A stretch of 29,159 nucleotides of DNA from an uncultured Bacteroidales bacterium (GTDB taxonomy: Bacteria; Bacteroidota; Bacteroidia; Bacteroidales; P3), in the NCBI GenBank assembly GCA_937884485.1, contig CALGCG010000022.1, positions 1-29,159 of the forward strand, written 5' to 3'. Below the pieces are notes generated by a model, which searched no databases, was not told where the DNA came from, and worked only from the letters and a program-made list of their open reading frames with translations. Of the stretch, positions 1 to 7,481 are shown one piece after another. The position numbers and the translations under genes were made by a program. Numbering within the stretch: the first letter of the stretch is position 1; every line of letters begins with the position of its first letter.

Positions 1-516
1 TGTAAAGAAAATTCCTAAAATAATTCCTATTGTACCGCCAATTACACTAGTTGTTATAGCTTCTATTACAAATTGACTTAATACATCCCATTTGTTGGCA
101 CCTATAGCTTTTCTTATACCAATTTCTTTTGTTCTCTCTGTAACTGATACAAGCATTATGTTCATGATACCAACACCACCAACAAGTAATGAAATACCAG
201 CAATAGCCACTAAAATTGAAGTAATTGTATCTAGCATCTCATACATTTCTTCCATCATACTTTGAGCATCTATTATGAAATAATAATCTGCATTATCGTA
301 AATATTATAGAAGAATCTATCGATTTTATTTATAACTTCTTCTGATACATCTCCATTTTCATAAGTAAAATAAAACATATTTACATGCTCTATATTAAAT
401 ATTTTTTGTGCAACTGTGTATGGAATTAAAATCATGTCATCATCACTACCTGCTAGACCCGAAGCCTTTTCTTCCATTATACCGACTATTTCAAAACTAT
501 TTCCATTTATTTTTAT
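1..516 (-). CDS. ABC transporter permease, MacB/FtsX type (fragment, probably foreign)
   Basis: An open minus-strand frame runs from the window edge to about 516 with neither its own start nor stop. It reads as the C-terminal part of a MacB/FtsX-family permease: a periplasmic segment ending near INGNSFEIVGIMEEK, a transmembrane helix (ITSILVAIAGISLLVGGVG), the family hallmark GIMNIMLVSVTERTKEIGIR followed by KAIGA, and the start of the next helix. Such permeases couple to a MacB-type ATPase to export peptides, lipoproteins or antibiotics. Base composition is about 30% GC with AT-ending codons, unlike every other gene here, and the style fits a Bacillota. The fragment stops exactly where mutS ends, so it is most likely joined by mis-assembly. 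Family assignment is firm; its belonging to this genome is doubtful. Confidence 0.8.
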   Translation of the reverse strand, partial: MKINGNSFEIVGIMEEKASGLAGSDDDMILIPYTVAQKIFNIEHVNMFYFTYENGDVSEEVINKIDRFFYNIYDNADYYFIIDAQSMMEEMYEMLDTITSILVAIAGISLLVGGVGIMNIMLVSVTERTKEIGIRKAIGANKWDVLSQFVIEAITTSVIGGTIGIILGIFFT

Positions 517-526
517 TTTTTTGCCA
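511..526. other. Probable chimeric junction at an A-rich microhomology
   Basis: On the minus strand these bases read GGCAAAAAAATAAA. They fit two frames at once: the last codons and TAA stop of mutS (V-A-K-K-stop), and the G-K-K-I-K of the permease, whose family normally has a Gly-Lys before the I-x-I-N-G strand. Composition changes from roughly 30% GC to the left to about 50% GC further inside mutS. The crossover cannot be placed more precisely than this A-run. Assembly artefact is the simplest reading; recent insertion is possible. Confidence 0.6.
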
Positions 527-3146
527 CAATTTTTTTTATCTCGTTCAATTTCAAGAGGGCTTCAATCGGCGTAAGTGTATCTATATCAATACCTAAAATA
601 ATATCTTTAATTTCCAGCAGCGTGGGGTCGTCAAGCTGGATAAAACTGAGCTGACAACCCGCCAAATCATCCTTTTTTGACTCTTTTTTTACATTTTTTC
701 CTTTTTTTTCACCCTCATCTGACGGTCTGGCGTTCTTCTCTTCGAGCATCTGCAACATGGTACTGGCACGATTCAGCACCTGGGGAGGCATACCCGCCAA
801 ACGAGCCACATGTATGCCGAAACTGTGCTCGCTTCCTCCTGGAACCAACTTGCGCAGGAAAATAACGCGCCCGTCGATTTCTTTCACGCTTACGTGATAG
901 TTGTGTATACGGTCAAACTGCTGCTCCATGTCAATCAGCTCATGATAATGGGTGGCAAACATCACTTTGGGCCGTGCCTTTTTATTATCGTGCAGATATT
1001 CTGTAATAGCCCAAGCTATGGAGATGCCATCGTAAGTCGATGTGCCACGTCCAATCTCGTCCAACAGAACCAATGAACGGTCGCTGACATTGTTGAGGAT
1101 GCTCGCCGTCTCGTTCATCTCCACCATAAAAGTACTCTCGCCGCTGGTAATATTATCGCTTGCGCCCACGCGCGTAAAGACCTTGTCCACCACGCCCACC
1201 GTTGCGCGCTTGGCAGGGCAATAGCATCCCATCTGAGCCATCAGCACAATAAGGGCCGTCTGGCGCAGCAGTGCCGACTTACCGCTCATGTTCGGACCCG
1301 TGATGATCATGATTTGATTGCTATCGGTATCCAAAGTCACGTCATTGCTGACATATTGTTCTCCGGGAGGCATCTGTGTTTCAATAACCGGATGACGGCC
1401 TTCAAGGATGAGCAACTTGTTCTCCTCCGTCAACTCCGGCCTGCAATAGCCACCCACCAGCGCCACCTCGGCGAAACTCTGCAGGCAGTCAATCTTTGCA
1501 ATGAGCTGGGCATCATATTGTATCGGCTGCACAAACTCCGTCACTGCCATCATCAACTGGGCAAAAAGCTGGGTCTCAAGCGCCAGCATACGTTCTTCGG
1601 CACCTAATATTTTATCTTCGTATTCTTTTAGTTCAGGGGTGATGTAGCGCTCCGCATTGGTCAGTGTTTGCCGACGAGTCCACTCCTCGGGCACTTTGTC
1701 CTTGTGGGTATTATATACTTCGAAATAATAACCGAATATGTTATTGAAACCTATCTTGAGCGAAGGAATGCCGGTGGCTTCGCTCTCGCGTTGCTGCAGC
1801 GCAAGGAGGTAATCCTTTCCCGACCCCGCCATGGAACGCAATTCGTCCAACTCTGCGCTCACCCCGGCGGCTATCACGCCACCCTTTTCCACCTTGGCTG
1901 GGGGCTCATTCTGTATCTCACGACCAATACGCTCCGCCAGCGAGGAACACGGATTAAGCCTTTCGCCGAGACTGGCCAACGCACCCTGGGTCGATGCGCA
2001 AAGTGTTTTCACTCGACCCACGGAATCCAAGGCACGTTTCAACTGCAGCATCTCGCGAGGGTTTATACGTCCCACCGCCGCCTTGGTGACCAAACGTTCA
2101 AGATCGCCTATCTCTTTGACACACATTTGCAAATGCTGCCTTAGCTCTCCGTCGCGCAGCAGACAGTCCACCACACTGAGACGCTCCTCTATCGCGGAGA
2201 TATCCTTCAAAGGCATCAGCACCCACCGTTTCAACAGTCGGCTGCCCATCGGTGTAAGTGTCTGATCCAATACATCAAGCAGCGTGCGAGCATTGTCGTT
2301 GGGCGATGAAACCAGTTCCAGATTGCGTACCGTGAAGCGGTCCAGCCATACGTAGCGATCACGTTCGACACGACTCAAGTGGGTGATGTTTTGCGTGCGG
2401 TCATGCTGCGTGTCCTGCAGGTAGTAGAGCACCGCGCCGGCAGCTATGATACCCATGTCCAGGTCTTCCACGCCAAACCCCTTCAACGATGACGTACCGA
2501 ACTGTTTCAGAAGCAACTCGTTGGCAAAATCGGGGGCAAAAACCCAATCGTCGAACGTGTTGGTATAATATTTTTCAGAGAAATGCTCCTGGAACCAGCG
2601 CAACTTTTTACGCTGCACCACCAGCTCCGAGGGATGGAAATTGGTGAGCAGTTTGTCGATGTAGTTCAGGTCGCCCTGAGCCACATAGAACTCGCCCGTA
2701 GACACATCCAAAAAACTGATACCATGCACCTTGTCAGTGATATGAAGGCCACAAAGGAAGTTGTTTTCTTTCACCTCCAGCACCATATCGTTATACGCCA
2801 CTCCCGGCGTCACCAACTCTGTGATGCCGCGCTTGACGAGGCCTTTCACCGACTTGGGGTCTTCCAGCTGTTCGCATATTGCCACCCGCATGCCGGCACG
2901 CACCAAGCGGGGGAGATACTGCTCGACTGCATGATACGGTATCCCCGCAAGGTCGGTATAGGTACCTGCACCGGCTGCCTTGCGCGTCAGCGTGATGCCC
3001 AGCACCTGAGAGGCTTTGCGGGCATCCTCGCCGAAAGTTTCATAAAAATCGCCCACACGAAACAACAGCATGGCATCCGGGAATTTCTTCTTCAGCTCCG
3101 CATGCTGCCTCATCAACGGCGATTCTGCATCAGTTTTTTTGGCCAT
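513..3146 (-). CDS. mutS: DNA mismatch repair protein MutS
   Basis: MutS recognises mismatches and small loops as a clamp dimer and recruits MutL. The 877-residue product has the expected order: N-terminal mismatch-binding domain with the Phe-x-Glu motif (F34-Y-E36 in VGDFYETFGE), connector, core/lever and clamp regions, then the C-terminal ATPase. The Walker A motif GPNMSGKSA lies at residues 617-625, Walker B with signature LVLLDEIGRGTSTYDG at 693-708, and the switch histidine in FATHYHEL near 730-737. Length is usual for MutS1. It starts at ATG 3146, only 27 bases after the transporter ATPase gene, so it is probably the last gene of that transcript. The extreme C-terminus (KKIVAKK) lies in the suspected junction, so the final few residues and the stop codon may not be native. 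Confidence 0.97.
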   Translation of the reverse strand: MAKKTDAESPLMRQHAELKKKFPDAMLLFRVGDFYETFGEDARKASQVLGITLTRKAAGAGTYTDLAGIPYHAVEQYLPRLVRAGMRVAICEQLEDPKSVKGLVKRGITELVTPGVAYNDMVLEVKENNFLCGLHITDKVHGISFLDVSTGEFYVAQGDLNYIDKLLTNFHPSELVVQRKKLRWFQEHFSEKYYTNTFDDWVFAPDFANELLLKQFGTSSLKGFGVEDLDMGIIAAGAVLYYLQDTQHDRTQNITHLSRVERDRYVWLDRFTVRNLELVSSPNDNARTLLDVLDQTLTPMGSRLLKRWVLMPLKDISAIEERLSVVDCLLRDGELRQHLQMCVKEIGDLERLVTKAAVGRINPREMLQLKRALDSVGRVKTLCASTQGALASLGERLNPCSSLAERIGREIQNEPPAKVEKGGVIAAGVSAELDELRSMAGSGKDYLLALQQRESEATGIPSLKIGFNNIFGYYFEVYNTHKDKVPEEWTRRQTLTNAERYITPELKEYEDKILGAEERMLALETQLFAQLMMAVTEFVQPIQYDAQLIAKIDCLQSFAEVALVGGYCRPELTEENKLLILEGRHPVIETQMPPGEQYVSNDVTLDTDSNQIMIITGPNMSGKSALLRQTALIVLMAQMGCYCPAKRATVGVVDKVFTRVGASDNITSGESTFMVEMNETASILNNVSDRSLVLLDEIGRGTSTYDGISIAWAITEYLHDNKKARPKVMFATHYHELIDMEQQFDRIHNYHVSVKEIDGRVIFLRKLVPGGSEHSFGIHVARLAGMPPQVLNRASTMLQMLEEKNARPSDEGEKKGKNVKKESKKDDLAGCQLSFIQLDDPTLLEIKDIILGIDIDTLTPIEALLKLNEIKKIVAKK

Positions 3147-3173
3147 AGGATGTATTCTTTTGGGGGAGTGGAT

Positions 3174-4259
3174 CTACAATATGAACTTAACCCTGAATCC
3201 ACGTGCAGTGGGTTCTTCCACAATGTCCTTACTCAGCGCGCGCAACTCATCCAGCACCTGGTGGCTGACCCCATCGCCCTGCAACGGCGACGTCTCGGTT
3301 TTCTCTTTCATATAGTCAAGGGAAGCCACATCGTTCAGCTCGCTGTACGTCAGTCGCAGCGTAAACGGATAGTTGCCAGGGGCAACCTTTGTGGTCATCA
3401 ACTCGATGATGCGGCCTACCGGATCGCACACCGAGGCGATGTGATACTTGTTGCAGAAACCGTCTATCCGCGAACGCATTCCCAGCATGTCAAAATCGGG
3501 GCCGTCGACCTCAAAGACCTCTTTGCGAATACGCTGCACAAAAGCTTTCGTTGCGCTGTGTACCGGATTTTCAAAGATCTGCTGCGGAGTGCCATCCTCA
3601 TAGATGATACCCTCGTTCATAAAGAAGATGCGCGTGCTCACGTCGCGAGCGAATTTCATCTCGTGGGTGACGATGAGCATCGTCATACCCTCGGCTGCCA
3701 ACTGGCGGAGCACACTGAGGACCTCGCCCACCATGGTGGGGTCCAGCGCCGACGTCGGCTCGTCGAAGAGAATCACCTCTGGATGCATGGCCAGGCAGCG
3801 GGCTATAGCCACGCGCTGCTTCTGTCCACCCGAGAGGTCGGAAGGCATCGCATTGACCTTCTCCGCCATTCCCACCTTGCGCAACATGGCCACAGCTTCT
3901 TCCTCGGCCTGCCGGCGCGAAAGGCCATGCAGCTTCATCGGGGCAAAAGTGACATTGTCGAGTATGCTCAAATGGTCGAAGAGGTTGAAACTCTGGAAAA
4001 CCATGCCCATCTTCTGACGCAACTTGTTGAGGGGGTATCCCTTGGCAAGGATGTTCTCGCCGTCGACCATGATTTCGCCCCCCGAAGGAGGATCCAACAG
4101 GTTGATTGCACGCAGGAAGGTGCTCTTGCCCGTGCCCGAAGGGCCTATGATGCTGATGACTTCACCAGGGTTGATTTCGCAGTTGACATCCTTAAGCACC
4201 TCGAATACAGTGCCGTCAGGATTGATATATCTTTTGCTGAGGTGTTTGATTGTAATCAT
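3174..4259 (-). CDS. Polar amino acid ABC transporter ATP-binding protein with C-terminal extension
   Basis: This is the ATPase of an amino acid importer of the GlnQ/HisP family. Walker A GPSGTGKST is at residues 39-47, Q-loop glutamine near 89, signature LSGGQKQR at 142-149, Walker B VILFDEP at 162-168 with catalytic Glu167, and switch His199. Family members end near residue 240-250, whereas this protein has 361. The extra ~115 residues (from about VFEVDGPDFD) are not a recognisable MetN NIL domain. Their spacing, with an IIELMT segment, a LRLTYS strand, a Pro-Leu pair and a terminal Gly-x-x-V-x-F-x-L, vaguely recalls a degenerate GHKL ATPase-like fold; that is only a hypothesis. The start ATG overlaps the stop of the permease gene upstream (ATGA at 4256-4259), indicating translational coupling. 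The substrate is unknown; the gln/his/cystine type is likely. Confidence 0.93.
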   Translation of the reverse strand: MITIKHLSKRYINPDGTVFEVLKDVNCEINPGEVISIIGPSGTGKSTFLRAINLLDPPSGGEIMVDGENILAKGYPLNKLRQKMGMVFQSFNLFDHLSILDNVTFAPMKLHGLSRRQAEEEAVAMLRKVGMAEKVNAMPSDLSGGQKQRVAIARCLAMHPEVILFDEPTSALDPTMVGEVLSVLRQLAAEGMTMLIVTHEMKFARDVSTRIFFMNEGIIYEDGTPQQIFENPVHSATKAFVQRIRKEVFEVDGPDFDMLGMRSRIDGFCNKYHIASVCDPVGRIIELMTTKVAPGNYPFTLRLTYSELNDVASLDYMKEKTETSPLQGDGVSHQVLDELRALSKDIVEEPTARGFRVKFIL

Positions 4260-5761
4260 TTCTTAATGGTTTTTTTAACGGTTAAGTCAAGCAGTTTGCC
4301 CAGCAGCCAGGCAATCAGGAAATAGAGCACCGTGACAAGCAGCAGGGGGAAGAAGGCATCGAAGGTGCGGTTGCGTATCATGTCGCTGGCGCGCGTAAGG
4401 TCCTGAATGGCAATATATCCAACGATGGAAGTATTCTTCACCAGCGACACCGCCTCGCCCTTGTATACAGGCATCACGCTACGCAACGCCTGAGGGGCGA
4501 CAATGTAGAAGAATGTTTGCCAACGGGTGAAGCCTATGGCCAGTCCCGCCTCGGTCTGCCCTTTGCCGACAGACTCTATGGCCGTGCGGAACATCTCGCT
4601 CACGTAGGCGGCAAAGTTCATTGCAAACGCCACAACCGCCACCATCGTGGCACTCAGGCCCGTGCCAGCCAGCACCACGTAGAACATAATCATCAGGAAC
4701 ACCAGCATCGGTATGCCGCGCATCAGGCTGATGTACGCTTTCGCCGTCTGGCTCACCCAGCGGCGACGGCTCATCCGCATCCAGCACACTCCCGCGCCCA
4801 GCAGCGAACCCAGCAGGATGGAGAGGAACGATATCTTCACCGTTTCCCACAAGCCCTCAACAATATAGCGCCAGCGTTCCTCCACCACGAGGTTGTTGTG
4901 CACCGTCTGGCCGAGGCGCTCCCAGAAGTTCAGCTGGGCTTGGCCAGCGCCATCGGCCTTGACGAAGTAACCCGGGTAGGCGTAGTAGGCAATCGACGAG
5001 AAGTCGATGGTCTTCTGCCGTTCCTCGGTGACGAAGATGCCACCGCACAGGATGTCTATGTTGCCGGACTGCAGCGCCGTGGTGGCCGACGTCAAGGGCA
5101 CATGGATAAACTCCACCGGACGACCCACATAGCGGCTGAAGCGCTGCATCACCTCGGGGTCGAAACCGTGCCACTCCTTGCCGACGGGGAAACCGATGGG
5201 AGGTATGTTTTGGACGTTGCCCACCACGATGGGCTTGCCCTCGGCGACCGGTCCCAACTCAGGCATCGGCACGCGCGACGGGGTGTCGCACAGGAACCAG
5301 CGGTCGTACAGCGCCTGCAGCTCGCCTGTAGTGCGCAGCGAGTCGAGGAACGCGCTCAAACTCTCGCGCACCCGCGCAGTGGCCGCATCGCCCTTGCGGA
5401 AAGCATAGGCCACCGGGAACCTCGTCTCGCCGAAGAAAGCCCGCTTGATACCCAGGCGCGTCATCTCCTCGGGCGAAATGAAGAAGTCGTCCTCCACCAT
5501 CACATCCACTTTGCCTGTCACCAGCGCCTCCACGTCGTCGCTCGGGGCGTTGAAGCTGGACAGCGTGATGTCGGTGCGCTTCGAAAGCATCATCTCGTAT
5601 ATCGAACCCGCCGTGCTGCCCACATGCAGCCCCGCCAGGTCGGCCTCCTTGCTCAACTCCACGGCTTCCGGGCCGCCGCCGGAACATCCGGCAAAGGCCA
5701 ACGCTACGGCAACGCACACCGCCGTCAGCCTCATTCTCTTTCTCAATTCTCTCAAAGTCAT
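4256..5761 (-). CDS. Fused substrate-binding lipoprotein and permease of polar amino acid ABC transporter
   Basis: The 501-residue protein joins a periplasmic binding domain to the membrane subunit of a polar amino acid importer. Residues 10-26 are a lipoprotein signal with lipobox LAFAGC (Cys26). Residues ~36-156 resemble the second lobe of an SBP_bac_3 protein (DLAGLHVGSTAG, VTGKVDVMVEDD, ending LYDRWF). Residues ~176-270 resemble the first lobe (PIVVGNVQNIPPIGFP, GFDPEV, TEERQKTIDFSS). The lobe order is therefore reversed compared with ordinary binding proteins. From ~300 follows a HisM/GlnP-type permease with several helices and the EAA loop (SVGKGQTEAGLAIGF, residues 397-411), which docks on the ATPase. 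Its stop overlaps the ATPase start. Only one permease is present, so a homodimer is expected. The ATG at 5761 is preceded by a good promoter. Confidence 0.9.
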   Translation of the reverse strand: MTLRELRKRMRLTAVCVAVALAFAGCSGGGPEAVELSKEADLAGLHVGSTAGSIYEMMLSKRTDITLSSFNAPSDDVEALVTGKVDVMVEDDFFISPEEMTRLGIKRAFFGETRFPVAYAFRKGDAATARVRESLSAFLDSLRTTGELQALYDRWFLCDTPSRVPMPELGPVAEGKPIVVGNVQNIPPIGFPVGKEWHGFDPEVMQRFSRYVGRPVEFIHVPLTSATTALQSGNIDILCGGIFVTEERQKTIDFSSIAYYAYPGYFVKADGAGQAQLNFWERLGQTVHNNLVVEERWRYIVEGLWETVKISFLSILLGSLLGAGVCWMRMSRRRWVSQTAKAYISLMRGIPMLVFLMIMFYVVLAGTGLSATMVAVVAFAMNFAAYVSEMFRTAIESVGKGQTEAGLAIGFTRWQTFFYIVAPQALRSVMPVYKGEAVSLVKNTSIVGYIAIQDLTRASDMIRNRTFDAFFPLLLVTVLYFLIAWLLGKLLDLTVKKTIKK

Positions 5762-5778
5762 GTTTTTTAGTTTTTATA

Positions 5779-5792
5779 TTACTTTAAAGTAA
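5779..5792. promoter_or_regulatory. 14-bp perfect palindrome, possible operator
   Basis: TTACTTTAAAGTAA is a perfect inverted repeat. It lies immediately downstream of the -7 box of the transporter promoter, about where transcription should begin, and 17 bases before the start codon. That is a plausible place for a dimeric repressor, but AT-rich palindromes can occur by chance and I do not recognise a known operator. Confidence 0.35.
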
Positions 5793-5796
5793 AATG

Positions 5797-5804
5797 CAAA
5801 AATA
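5797..5804 (-). promoter_or_regulatory. Promoter -7 box of the amino acid transporter/mutS operon
   Basis: On the minus strand this reads TATTTTTG, matching the Bacteroidota consensus TAnnTTTG. It sits 35 bases upstream of the ATG of the binding protein/permease gene. A clear TTTG -33 box at the usual spacing is not visible; TTGT at 5827-5830 is the nearest candidate. Confidence 0.6.
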
Positions 5805-5930
5805 CGCAAAAAAAACGACACCCGCCACAACAACTTATCAACAGCCTCCCCCTCCCCTCCCGACAGCCCCCCAACCGCCCCTTCGACCCGATGGCATCCA
5901 TTTGGCATTTTTCCCTCTACCATGACCCCT

Positions 5931-5994
5931 CCAACCCCCTACCAACTCCCACCATGGTGGGAGTTGGTAGGGGGTTGGTAGGGAGTTGATAGGG
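5931..5994. repeat. 48-bp perfect palindrome followed by 11-bp tandem units (copy 1)
   Basis: Bases 5931-5978 form a perfect 24+24 inverted repeat centred between 5954 and 5955 (centre ACCATGGT). From 5963 the plus strand carries three units of the 11-mer RGTTGGTAGGG (AGTTGGTAGGG, GGTTGGTAGGG, AGTTGATAGGG). GGG runs thus recur about every 11 bases. A related element with the same hairpin core and three 11-bp units lies at 12301-12360, so this is a dispersed intergenic repeat family, not a chance palindrome. It could extrude a cruciform, fold as an RNA hairpin or form a G-quadruplex on the plus strand. Function is unknown. Confidence 0.85.
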
Positions 5995-6038
5995 AGATTG
6001 TACGGACAATAGCACTCTCATTCCCTGTATTTTATACT

Positions 6039-6060
6039 AAAAAAGCCCCCTTCGGGGACC
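6039..6060 (-). terminator. Rho-independent terminator after the PurL-like gene
   Basis: On the minus strand a short GC-rich hairpin (GTCCCC, loop GAA, GGGGGC) is followed by six T residues. It lies about 80 bases past the stop of the PurL-like gene, at the expected end of the lipoprotein-phosphatase-PurL-like transcript. Confidence 0.7.
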
Positions 6061-6138
6061 TTAGGCACATACAATTTGGCATTTTTTCCGTTTTTGCACT
6101 CCTCTCGTGCTCCGCACCCCCCTTTTCCGAGGGGCTGG

Positions 6139-6963
6139 CTACGGACGGACAAACTGGCTGACGGCGCCGAAATCGAAGCCGTCGACGAGAATGCGGTTCT
6201 TGGTGCTTCGGCCAAGGAAGCAGCAGTTGAGGCGCGCCTCGTCCATCTTGAGAAGGAAAGCATCATCCTGGCTTTCAGGCAGTGCCACAAGGTAGCGGCC
6301 GGCCTCCTCGCCGAAGAGGAAGGCATCGAGGCGCACCTCGCGCGGCGCAAGGATGTCGTAGCCCAGGGGGGCGGTGAAACGGAGCAGGGAGCAGAATAGC
6401 CCTCCCTCGGCTATGGGGGCCGTGGCGGCAAGCATGTCGGCAGCGGTGAGGGCGGAGAGTATCATTTCTATGTACACGCTGTCCTCGCCATGTCCCGAGG
6501 CGGCCATAGGGTCGTCCACAATGTGGAGGCAGCGGCGTGCATACTCCGAGTCGACGAACTCACTGCTCACATTGCCCACCATGTAGAGCAGCATGCCCGT
6601 GGAGAGCGGGCTGTGGCCAGCGGGCTGCGACTGCCGCCGGGTGCAGCCCTCCATCCTCTTCCCGGCATCCGCCAGCAGTTGCCGCGCAATGTCGAGGCAT
6701 TCTTTGACCTTGGGCTCGCGTATGGAGCGGTGGTCCGCAGTGCCGGTGTAGAGATATTCGTCGCGTTCCACCACATGATGCTGCCCCCGGAGCCATCCGT
6801 AGAGGCTCTGTTGCTTGCCGTTGCTCTCCCACATGGCGAGGAGTGTCGACAATTCGTCGATGGAAGGTTGGTGGCCCAGAATGTCGAGCACCTCGTCGTA
6901 GGCCTGGCGGGAAACACCCAGGGCTTCGACCTGCTCAAAGTCCACCGCCGGCTCAGTCGTCAT
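6139..6963 (-). CDS. Mini PurL-like protein (linker plus AIR-synthase C-like domain, catalytically degenerate)
   Basis: The 274-residue product resembles two separated parts of FGAM synthase (PurL, usually over 700 residues in the small type). Residues 14-50 resemble the PurL linker (GVSRQAYDEVLDILGHQPS, then ELSTLLAMW), but the family WSEHCSYK motif is replaced by WESNGKQQ. Residues ~118-274 resemble an AIR-synthase C-terminal domain: GMLLYMVG, the conserved SEY (139-141), a GGLF segment (187-190), LDAFLFGEEAGRYLVALP, and a final strand IL-VDGFDFG. The family HDxSDGG is replaced by APIAEGG. The domains holding the ATP and FGAR sites are absent, so enzyme activity is unlikely. A binding or regulatory role in purine metabolism is possible but unproven. 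Its start overlaps the phosphatase gene by 11 bases, so it is in that operon. Confidence is good for the homology, low for function. Confidence 0.65.
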   Translation of the reverse strand: MTTEPAVDFEQVEALGVSRQAYDEVLDILGHQPSIDELSTLLAMWESNGKQQSLYGWLRGQHHVVERDEYLYTGTADHRSIREPKVKECLDIARQLLADAGKRMEGCTRRQSQPAGHSPLSTGMLLYMVGNVSSEFVDSEYARRCLHIVDDPMAASGHGEDSVYIEMILSALTAADMLAATAPIAEGGLFCSLLRFTAPLGYDILAPREVRLDAFLFGEEAGRYLVALPESQDDAFLLKMDEARLNCCFLGRSTKNRILVDGFDFGAVSQFVRP

Positions 6964-7435
6964 CTGCCGTCAGTTTTTCAAACAGCGCCGTGCAACCGGT
7001 ATTGATGTCGTCCCATGCCACGTTGAATTTGCGCGTATACCACGGGTCGGAGACGTCGCGGTCATGGTGGCTTGTGTCGCTTGCGGGAGTATGGTCAAGC
7101 AGCAAGGAGAGCTTGCCGTCGGGGTCGCCGCCAAAAAGGAGTTCCATATTGCGCAGATTGGCCGAATCCATGCCTATGAGCATGTCGAACCGGTCATAGT
7201 CGTCGGGGGTCAGCTGGCGGGCCGTCTTGCCCGGGCATCCGATGCCGTGCTCCGCAAGGGTACGCTTGGCCATGGGATAGACGGGATTGCCCACCTCCTC
7301 ATCGCTTGTGGCAGCCGACTCGACCTCGAACTCTCCTTCCAGGCCGGCACGGCGCACCAAACGCTTGAAGACGAACTCGGCCATAGGACTACGACAGATA
7401 TTGCCGTGGCAGACAAAAAGTATTCTTTTGCTCAT
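6953..7435 (-). CDS. Low-molecular-weight protein-tyrosine phosphatase
   Basis: This 160-residue cytoplasmic phosphatase hydrolyses phosphotyrosine (or arginine phosphate in some relatives) via a cysteinyl-phosphate intermediate. The P-loop C9-HGNIC-R15-S is at the N-terminus as in all family members, and the general acid Asp130 lies in the DPWY motif (DVSDPWY). Length matches the family. It follows the lipoprotein gene by 46 bases and overlaps the start of the PurL-like gene, so the three are probably cotranscribed. No tyrosine kinase or capsule genes are nearby to suggest a partner. Confidence 0.95.
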   Translation of the reverse strand: MSKRILFVCHGNICRSPMAEFVFKRLVRRAGLEGEFEVESAATSDEEVGNPVYPMAKRTLAEHGIGCPGKTARQLTPDDYDRFDMLIGMDSANLRNMELLFGGDPDGKLSLLLDHTPASDTSHHDRDVSDPWYTRKFNVAWDDINTGCTALFEKLTADDD

Positions 7436-7481
7436 AGCGACATATTTGTTTTTTTCAATGCCGTCGGCATTCGTTTATTCC

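Larger units (their letters stand above)
5762..6138. other. Intergenic region between the transporter operon and the PurL-like gene
   Basis: This 377-base gap holds no convincing coding frame. From left to right it contains the 5' leader and promoter of the minus-strand amino acid transporter operon, a 14-bp palindrome, a C-rich stretch, the 48-bp palindrome with 11-bp repeats, and the minus-strand terminator of the upstream operon. Each is listed separately. The remaining sequence up to the PurL-like stop codon shows nothing recognisable. Confidence 0.8.

Noticed and set aside
2583..4325. Plus-strand open frame of 580 codons
   Set aside because: Antisense to mutS and the transporter ATPase, both strongly conserved; Arg/His-rich product without family features.
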